This document shows positions 58,601-64,000 of a stretch of 64,000 nucleotides of DNA, one piece after another. The stretch's first letter is position 1, and the number at the start of each line of letters is the position of its first letter. The stretch lies in contig OZ024808.1 of assembly GCA_964017045.1 (NCBI GenBank), forward strand, positions 30,421,949 through 30,485,948, written 5' to 3'. This DNA comes from Omphiscola glabra. Its lineage: Eukaryota > Mollusca > Gastropoda > Lymnaeidae. The translations under genes were made by a program, and so were the position numbers. A model generated the notes under the pieces. The model ran no database searches and was not told where the DNA came from. It saw nothing but the letters and a program-made list of their open reading frames with translations.

Positions 58601-60717
58601 AAAGGTGTCATTTCCTACCTGGTTGAACAAATCCAAGCATAACACTTGCTGCCAGAAAGGTGTCATTTCCGACCTGGTTGAACAAATCCAAGCATAACCC
58701 TTGCTGCCAGAAAGGTGTCATTTCCGAATTGGTTGAACAAATCCAAGCATAACCCTTGCTGATTTCCGACCTAGTTGAACAAATCCAAGCATAACCCTTG
58801 CTGCAAGAAAGGTGTCATTTCCGAGCTGGTTGAACAAATCCAAGCATAACCCTTGCTGCCAGAAAGGTGTCATTTCCGAATTGGTTGAAAAAATCCAAGC
58901 ATAACCCTTGCTGCCAGAAAGGTGTCATTTCCGACCTGTTTGAACAAATCGAAGCATAACCCTTGCTGCCATAAAGGTGTCATTTCCTACCTGGTTGAAC
59001 AAATCCAAGCTTAACCCTTAACGCCAGAAAGGTGTCATTTTCGACCTGGTTGAACAAATCCAAGCATAACCCTTGCTGTTAGAAAGATGTCATTCCCAAC
59101 CTGGTTGAACAAATCCAAGCATAACCCTTGCTGCCAGAAAGGTGTCATTCCCAACCTGGTTGAACAAATCCAAGCATAACCCTTGCTGCCAGAAAGGTGT
59201 CATTTCCGAATTGGTTGAACAAATCCAAGCATAACCCTTGCTGCCAGAAAGGTGTCATTTCCTACCTGGTTGAACAAATCCAAGCATAACCCTTGCTGTT
59301 AGAAAGATGTCATTCCCAACCTGGTTGAACAAATCCAAGCATAACCCTTGCTGCCAGAAAGGTGTCATTCCCAACCTGGTTGAACAAATCCAAGCATAAC
59401 CCTTGCTGCCAGAAAGGTGTCATTTCCGAATTGGTTGAACAAATCCAAGCATAACCCTTGCAGCCAGAAAGGTGTCATTTCCTACCTGGTTGAACAAATC
59501 CAAGCATAATCCTTGCTGTTAGAAAGGTGTCATGTCCGACCTGGTTGAACAAATCCAAGTATAACCCTTGCTGCAAGAAAGGTGTCATTTCCGAATTGGT
59601 TGAACAAATACAAGCATAACCCTTGCTGCCAGAAAGGTGTCATTTCCGAATTGGTTGAACAAATCCAAGCATAACCCTTGCTGCCAGAAAGGTGTCATTT
59701 CCGAATTGGTTGAACAAATCCAAGCATAACCCTTGCTGCCAGAAAGGTGTCATTTCCGAATTGGTTGAACAAATCCAAGCATAACCCTTGCTGCCAGAAA
59801 GGTGTCATTTCCGAATTGGTTGAACAAATCCAAGCATAACCCTTGCTGCCAGAAAGGTGTCATTTCCGAATTGGTTGAACAAATCCAAGCATAACCCTTG
59901 CTGCCAGAAAGGTGTCATTTCCGACCTGATTGAAAAAATCCAAGCATAACCCTTGCTGCAAGAAAGGTGTCATTTCCTACCTGGTTGAACAAATCCAAGC
60001 ATAACCCTTGAACAGCAGCTACACAAAGCGTGGAGCGGGATTCTATCCCCCGTTAACTTGGATTTGTTGCAAATGCTACCCCCTATCCTTTGTACAGACA
60101 CCCCTGATATAAACAAATTATTATGTAAATGTTGAAATTTATTTTTAAAAGCTCTGTAATGTTTTTATGTATACTTTGTTTATTAGTTCCACATAATCAC
60201 CTAAGAGGATACATTGCTATGGACTAAACGATTTATTCTTTTTAAATTAATTTATTTGGCATCCTAAAAGTGATTTTTAACACATACCCCCTCCCAAACA
60301 AACAGGTCTCCTCCTATAATAATTTGTATATCTTTGCAAAGAAAAAAGGCTGGCAGCGAATAGTCCAGGCGGTGAAATGGCTGGGGGTGCAATGGTCGCG
60401 GCGGCAAAATTTCCCGATCCCCTTGCTGACAGAGAGCAGATGTGTGGCTTATTGCGTCCACGGTCTCGCGTCATTTGAAAGAGCCTCCGTGCACCAGATC
60501 ATTCTCAGATACGGGTCTGAAGTCTTTCTGGTCCACGTAACAGTAAATAAACACGGGACTAACTCACCCGTGTTCGACGAACCTTCCCTGCTCGTCTATA
60601 AACATAAACAGACCATTCGGTGCGCAAGGCGTTATTGCACCCGTGTACAAGAAATGTTGGAGGGGCACGGGGCGAATCTTTGTAGTGATCACGTGAACTT
60701 GTTTGCGCTTGATCCGT
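44437..60717 (-). CDS. SKI2-type RNA helicase, copy 2, 3' part (exons 11 and 13-23 equivalents)
   Basis: Minus-strand exons: 60717-60568, 54772-54560, 51545-51435, 51189-50959, 50625-50359, 49609-49420, 49222-49051, 48922-48712, 48311-48201, 47254-47036, 46364-46224, 44649-44437. Nine of the twelve have exactly the length of the copy 1 counterpart. The others differ by 9 (172 vs 163), 3 (211 vs 208) and 12 nt (the last exon, which ends SLYLQGPCV, four residues longer). Intron phases are the same. Motifs: [48 protein letters not shown]. Identity to copy 1 is about three quarters in exon 15 and much lower in exons 18-19. Exons 1-10 must lie right of the window. The 58-nt exon 12 was not found. 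Without it exon 11 (phase 2) cannot join exon 13 (phase 0), so it is either diverged or lost. Intact frames elsewhere argue for a functional paralogue. Confidence 0.9.
44765..45800. repeat. 21-bp minisatellite, about 49 copies
   Basis: The unit is CTAATCATGTGACAACACAC plus T, in intron 22 of copy 2. It is almost invariant except for one site (CATGTG or CGTGTG). The CGTGTG variant mostly occurs in adjacent pairs separated by runs of four to eleven CATGTG units, a sign of block amplification. Open frames of 371 and 387 aa on the two strands are artefacts of the 21-bp period. Confidence 0.97.
46000..46205. repeat. Degenerate 20-bp repeat, about 9 copies
   Basis: Units resemble GGGAAACAAGCTGTTGTAAA, in intron 22 next to exon 22 of copy 2. 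Confidence 0.8.
46552..46737. mobile_element. MITE with CAGAGGCGTAG termini
   Basis: Left end CAGAGGCGTAGTTA and right end TAGCTACGCCTCTG are imperfect inverted repeats. The interior has GCCCGGGCGCCAGA and CCCCGGGCACCA mirror segments. It is 186 bp, in intron 21 of SKI2 copy 2. Flanking 8-mers match at about five positions. Confidence 0.75.
46825..47010. mobile_element. hAT-type MITE with a perfect 8-bp target-site duplication
   Basis: CAGTGGCGTAGC at the left and CTACGCCACTG at the right form terminal inverted repeats. TGTTGAAA directly flanks both ends (46817-46824 and 47011-47018). The interior holds GCGCCCGGGGCA and its mirror GCCCGGGGCATGATGCCCC. It is 186 bp and ends 26 bp from the exon 21 donor of SKI2 copy 2. 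Confidence 0.88.
47575..47800. repeat. 24-bp minisatellite, about 9 copies
   Basis: The unit is ACTTTAAAATGTAACTAGGC plus ATAA, in intron 20 of copy 2, nearly identical between copies. Confidence 0.95.
47874..48130. mobile_element. Fragment of an hAT-like DNA transposon
   Basis: AGTGGTCGGCAAACCGCGGC, then TCGCGAGTCATATGCGGCTC, resembles the terminus of a widespread animal hAT family whose ends read 'cagtggtcggcaaa...gcggctc'. Only one end is seen. It lies in intron 20 of copy 2. The assignment is from memory of the family consensus. Confidence 0.45.
48150..48245 (-). repeat. 43-bp duplication carrying the exon 20 splice donor of SKI2 copy 2
   Basis: On the minus strand TTTACTCCCAGAGTACCACC, then AGAGAGTACAG|GTAA, occurs twice. 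The native junction is 48201 (GTAAGT) and the copy is at 48158 (GTAATT). 43 bp breaks the frame, so only the first gives [10 protein letters not shown] and then exon 21. Confidence 0.93.
49915..50190. repeat. About 52-bp minisatellite, 5 copies
   Basis: The unit contains GTGATTGCCTGTTGTTTAGA and GATTATATGTGTTG, in intron 16 of copy 2. Confidence 0.93.
50359..54772 (-). CDS. SKI2 copy 2, second RecA domain and ratchet start (exons 13-16)
   Basis: Exon 13 (54772-54560) has [11 protein letters not shown] (motif IV) and ends KLPQ. Exon 14 (51545-51435) has [10 protein letters not shown]. Exon 15 (51189-50959) has motifs V and VI with both arginines kept. Exon 16 (50625-50359) has [13 protein letters not shown]. 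Exon 16 ends at the same odd donor as copy 1 (CAG|GTCGTTTGA). Confidence 0.92.
51850..52445. repeat. Degenerate 24-27-bp minisatellite
   Basis: Units combine GGTCAANGTAATGGTTGGAC with ATAGG or ATACC, in intron 13 of copy 2. Confidence 0.88.
52595..52910. repeat. 13-bp minisatellite, about 24 copies
   Basis: The unit is GTGATCCATCAAC in the left part and GTGATCCATCAGC in the right part, in intron 13 of copy 2. Confidence 0.95.
53040..54610 (-). repeat. 58-bp minisatellite, about 27 copies, carrying the exon 13 splice donor of SKI2 copy 2
   Basis: On the minus strand each unit contains the last coding bases of exon 13, which translate as [16 protein letters not shown], followed by the donor CAG|GTAAGTTG. 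The native junction is 54560 and further copies extend down to about 53050. Most keep GTAAG; some read GTAGT. The 58-bp step breaks frame. The same exon end in copy 1 (20252) is single copy. Confidence 0.95.
55440..55600 (+). pseudogene. Remnant of hAT transposase C-terminal dimerisation domain
   Basis: The plus strand reads [16 protein letters not shown], the conserved hATC motif of animal hAT (ZBED-like) transposases. After an A-rich frameshift near 55530 a second frame gives [14 protein letters not shown]. The rest of the transposase is missing or unrecognisable, so the copy is inactive. Confidence 0.8.
55555..55950. repeat. 37-bp (6 copies) and 29-bp (5 copies) minisatellites inside the hAT element
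   Basis: 55555-55785 repeats AGGAGATTTGAGATTAAACC plus TAACTAAACTGATGCCA. This is the transposase text coding [13 protein letters not shown], duplicated in tandem. 55805-55950 repeats AGGTTCATCCCTCACACTAG plus AAGCATATC. Confidence 0.92.
56251..56820. other. Unique AT-rich intronic stretch
   Basis: No gene, array or mobile element was recognised. It was searched by eye for the missing exon 12 of SKI2 copy 2 without success. Confidence 0.5.
56820..57120. repeat. 42-bp minisatellite, about 7 copies
   Basis: The unit contains ATCCGTGTCAGTAGACCGAC and TATTAACATTAGTTA. Confidence 0.94.
57270..57748. repeat. 36-bp minisatellite, about 13 copies
   Basis: The unit is TCTTGGTGGTGAGGTAGGCA plus TGTCTACTACAGAGTT. 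The period is a multiple of 3, leaving open frames of 175-202 aa on both strands with 12-residue repeats (for example [12 protein letters not shown]). It sits inside the copy 2 exon 11-13 interval, so it is treated as non-coding. Confidence 0.94.
57820..58345. other. Higher-complexity block, possibly a solo LTR
   Basis: After a poly-G run (57849-57861) there is about 480 bp of non-repetitive, more GC-balanced sequence that ends AATAAAATATCAACGCCTGC, then CAACGGTGCTCTAC. A poly(A) signal near the right end and the change in composition resemble an LTR. No paired LTR, primer-binding site or target duplication was found. Confidence 0.2.
58585..60012. repeat. 55-bp minisatellite, about 26 copies
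   Basis: The unit is TTGCTGCCAGAAAGGTGTCA plus TTTCCGAATTGGTTGAACAA and ATCCAAGCATAACCC. On the minus strand some units read CAACCAG|GTAGGAAA, a donor-like string, others GTCGGAAA. It lies in the exon 11-13 interval of SKI2 copy 2. Confidence 0.95.
60013..60567. other. Unique intronic sequence next to SKI2 copy 2 exon 11
   Basis: No gene was recognised. CTACCCCCTATCCTTTGTAC, then AGACACCCCTGAT (60066-60110), resembles short CCCCTTTGTAGACGCCCCTGG-like strings at 31640 and 36600, perhaps ends of a worn mobile element. Long frames on both strands at 60264-60731 overlap the true exon 11 and are not genes. Confidence 0.4.
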
Positions 60718-60744
60718 CTGCACAAAAATGAAATAAAAATAGAA

Positions 60745-63700
60745 GATACAAATTCCTTAGTCACTGTGTAGCAGTGATCGTGTGGTCATTGTGTGGCAGT
60801 GATCGTGTGGTCATTGTGTGGCAGTGATCGTGTGTTCACTGTGTAGCAGTGATCGTGTGGTCATTGTGTGGCAGTGATAGTGTGGTCACTGTGTGGCAGT
60901 GATAGTGTGGTCATTGTGTGGCAGTGATCGTGTGGTCATTGTGTGGAATTGATAGTGTGGTCATTGTGTGGCTGTGATCGTGTGGTCATTGTGTGGCAGT
61001 GATAGTGTGGTCATTGTGTGGCAGTGATAGTGTGGTCACTGTGTAGCAGTGATAGTGTGGTCATTGTGTGGCAGTGATAGTGTGGTCACTGTGTGGCAGT
61101 GATAGTGTGGTCACTGTGTAGCAGTGATAGTGTGGTCACTGTGTGGCAGTGATAGTGTGGTCACTGTGTAGCAGTGATAGTGTGGTCACTGTGTAGCAGT
61201 GATAGTGTGGTCACTGTGTGGCAGTGATAGTGTGGTCACTGTGTAGCAGTGATAGTGTGGTCATTGTGTTACAGTGATAGTGTGGTCACTGTGTGGCAAT
61301 GATAGTGTGGTCATTGTGTGGCAGTGATAGTGTGGTCATTGTGTGGCAGTGTTAATATGGTCACTGTGTGGCAGTGATAGTGTGGTCATTGTGTGGCAGT
61401 GATAGTGTGGTCACTGTGTGGCAGTGATAGTGTGGTCACTGTGTGGCAGTGATAGTGTGGTCACTGTGTGGCAGTGATAGTGTGGTCATTGTGTGGCAGT
61501 GATAGTGTGGTCACTGTGTGGCAGTGATAGTGTGGTCATTGTGTGGCAGTGATAGTGTGGTCACTGTGTGGCAGTGATAGTGTGGTCACTGTGTGGCAGT
61601 GATAGTGTGGTCACTGTGTGGCAGTGATAGTGTGGTCATTGTGTGGCAGTGATAGTGTGGTCACTTTGTGGCAATGATAGTGTGGTCACTGTGTAGCAGT
61701 GATAGTGTGGTCACTGTGTAGCAGTGATAGTGTGGTCATTGTGTGGCAGTGATAGTGTGGTCACTGTGTGGCAGTGATAGTGTGGTCACTGTGTGGCAGT
61801 GATAGTGTGGTCATTGTGTGGCAGTGATAGTGTGGTCACTGTGTGGCAGTGATAGTGTGATCACTGTGTAGCAGTGATAGTGTGGTCATTGTGTGGCAGT
61901 GATAGTGTGGTCACTGTGTAGCAGTGATAGTGTGGTCACTGTGTAGCAGTGATAGTGTGGTCACTGTGTGGCAGTGATAGTGTGGTCATTGTGTGGCAGT
62001 GATAGTGTGGTCACTGTGTGGCAGTGATAGTGTGGTCATTGTGTGGCAGTGATAGTGTGGTCATTGTGTGGCAGTGATAGTGTGGTCATTGTGTGGCAGT
62101 GATAGTGTGGTCATTGTGTGGCAGTGATAGTGTGGTCATTGTGTGGCAGAGATAGTGTGGTCATTGTGTGGCAGTGATCGTGTGGTCATTGTGTAGCAGT
62201 GATCGTGTGGTCATTGTGTGGCAGTGATAGTGTGGTCACTGTGTGGCAGTGATAGTGTGGTCATTGTGTGGCAGTGATAGTGTGGTCATTGTGTGGCAGT
62301 GATAGTGTGGTCATTGTGTGGCAGTGATAGTGTGGTCATTGTGTGGCAGTGATAGTGTGGTCAGTGTGTGGCAGTGATCGTGTGGTCATTGTGTGGCAGT
62401 GATAGTGTGGTCACTGTGTGGCAGTGATAGTGTGGTCATTGTGTGGCAGTGATCGTGTGGTCATTGTGTGGCAGTGATAGTGTGGTCACTGTGTGGCAGT
62501 TATAGTGTGGTCATTGTGTGGCAGTGATCGTGTGGTCATTTTGTGGCAGTGATAGTGTGGTCATTGTGTGGCAGTGATAGTGTGGTCACTGTGTGGCAGT
62601 GATAGTGTGGTCACTGTGTGGCAGTGATAGTGTGGTCATTGTGTGGCAGTGATCGTGTGGTCATTTTGTGGCAGTGATAGTGTGGTCATTGTGTGGCAGT
62701 GATCGTGTGGTCATTTTGTGGCAGTGATAGTGTGGTCACTGTGTGGCAGTGATAGTGTGGTCATTGTGTGGCAGTGATCGTGTGGTCATTTTGTGGCAGT
62801 GATAGTGTGGTCACTGTGTGGCAGTGATAGTGTGGTCATTTTGTGGCAGTGATAGTGTGGTCACTGTGTGGCAGTGATCGTGTGGTCATTTTGTGGCAGT
62901 GATAGTGTGGTCACTGTGTGGCAGTGATCGTGTGGTCATTTTGTGGCAGTGATAGTGTGGTCACTGTGTGGCAGTGATAGTGTGGTCATTGTGTGGCAGT
63001 GATCGTGTGGTCACTGTGTGGCAGTGATAGTGTGGTCATTGTGTGGCAGTGATCGTGTGGTCACTGTGTGGCAGTGATAGTGTGGTCACTGTGTGGCAGT
63101 GATAGTGTGGTCACTGTGTGGCAGTGATAGTGTGGTCACTGTGTGGCAGTGATAGTGTGGTCACTGTGTGGCAGTGATAGTGTGGTCATGGTGTGGCAGT
63201 GATCGTGTGGTCATTTTGTGGCAGTGATAGTGTGGTCATTGTGTGGCAGTGATCGTGTGGTCATTTTGTGGCAGTGATAGTGTGGTCACTGTGTGGCAGT
63301 GATAGTGTGGTCATTGTGTGGCAGTGATCGTGTGGTCATTTTGTGGCAGTGATAGTGTGGTCATTGTGTGGCAGTGATAGTGTGGTCATTTTGTGGCAGT
63401 GATAGTGTGGTCACTGTGTGGCAGTGATCGTGTGGTTATTTTGTGGCAGTGATAGTGTGGTCACTGTGTGGCAGTGATAGTGTGGTCATTGTGTGGCAGT
63501 GATCGTGTGGTCACTGTGTGGCAGTGATAGTGTGGTCATTGTGTGGCAGTGATCGTGTGGTCACTGTGTGGCAGTGATATTGTGGTCACTGTGTGGCAGT
63601 GATAGTGTGGTCACTGTGTGGCAGTGATAGTGTGGTCACTGTGTGGCAGTGATAGTGTGGTCACTGTGTGGCAGTGATCGTGTGGTCATTGTGTGGCAGT

Positions 63701-64000
63701 GATCGTGTGGTCATTGTGTGGCAGTGATCGTGTGGTCATTGTGTGGCAGTGATCGTGTGGTCATTTTGTGGCAGTGATAGTGTGGTCATTGTGTGGCAGT
63801 GATCGTGTGGTCATTTTGTGGCAGTGATAGTGTGGTCACTGTGTGGCAGTGATAGTGTGGTCATTGTGTGGCAGTGATCGTGTGGTCATTTTGTGGCAGT
63901 GATAGTGTGGTCACTGTGTGGCAGTGATAGTGTGGTCATTTTGTGGCAGTGATAGTGTGGTCACTGTGTGGCAGTGATCGTGTGGTCATTTTGTGGCAGT
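60745..64000. repeat. 25-bp minisatellite, at least 130 copies, running off the window
   Basis: The unit is GATAGTGTGGTCACTGTGTG plus GCAGT. It varies at GATAG/GATCG, CACTG/CATTG and GTGTGG/TTGTGG. The CATTTTGTGG variant is absent near exon 11 and becomes frequent right of about 62,500, where it follows GATCG in a recurring multi-unit pattern. It occupies intron 10 of SKI2 copy 2. Confidence 0.97.

Noticed and set aside
58585..60012. 55-bp array as an expanded exon 12 donor of SKI2 copy 2
   Set aside because: CAG|GTAGG strings are present, but no upstream acceptor gives the required phase and the translation does not resemble exon 12 of copy 1. Left as an open question, not called.
60264..60731. 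153-aa plus-strand frame
   Set aside because: It is largely the complement of the true minus-strand exon 11 of SKI2 copy 2 (60717-60568).

Overview
This window is eukaryotic nuclear DNA, almost certainly from an animal. The genes are split by GT-AG introns, the non-coding DNA is AT-rich, and there are hAT-type transposon remnants. The mix of a metazoan-style ankyrin/SOCS-box gene with a SKI2 helicase pair, plus extreme minisatellite load, would suit a lophotrochozoan such as a mollusc. That placement is inference, not something the sequence proves.

Three genes can be supported. (1) A plus-strand ankyrin-repeat/SOCS-box (ASB-like) gene has two coding exons, 399-926 and 4823-5695, giving 466 aa. 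(2) A complete minus-strand SKI2-type DExH RNA helicase gene (SKIV2L/SKIC2, 'copy 1') runs from its start codon at 33021 to its stop at 9376. I resolved 23 coding exons by hand; every splice phase closes and the product is 1,220 aa, close to the roughly 1,250 aa of vertebrate SKI2. (3) A second SKI2-type gene ('copy 2') lies head-to-tail behind it on the minus strand (60717 to 44437). It has the same intron positions and nearly the same exon sizes. Its first ten exons lie beyond the right edge, and the equivalent of exon 12 could not be found.

Layout: 1-5.7 kb, the ASB gene with a minisatellite-filled intron; 5.7-8.9 kb, an E-box-rich array and other repeats in the tail-to-tail gap; 8.9-33.0 kb, SKI2 copy 1; 33-44.4 kb, intergenic DNA that is mostly tandem arrays, including a 3.7 kb array of a 16-bp unit; 44.4-60.7 kb, the 3' part of SKI2 copy 2; 60.7-64 kb, a 25-bp array inside copy 2's intron 10 that runs off the edge. 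By eye about two fifths of the window is tandem repeat, in more than 50 separate arrays.

The most striking observation is that many arrays are built from the gene's own junctions. Six arrays tandemly repeat the last coding bases of an exon plus its 5' splice site (copy 1 exons 1, 4, 10 and 19; copy 2 exons 13 and 20). A seventh repeats the last codons and stop codon of copy 1. No array was seen to capture a 3' splice site. The arrays differ between the two paralogues, so they formed or expanded after the duplication.

SKI2 is the helicase of the cytoplasmic SKI complex (with the TPR protein SKI3 and the WD40 protein SKI8), which feeds mRNA to the exosome for 3'-5' decay. The ASB protein would be a substrate receptor of a Cullin-5 ubiquitin ligase. 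Nothing links the two functionally beyond position.
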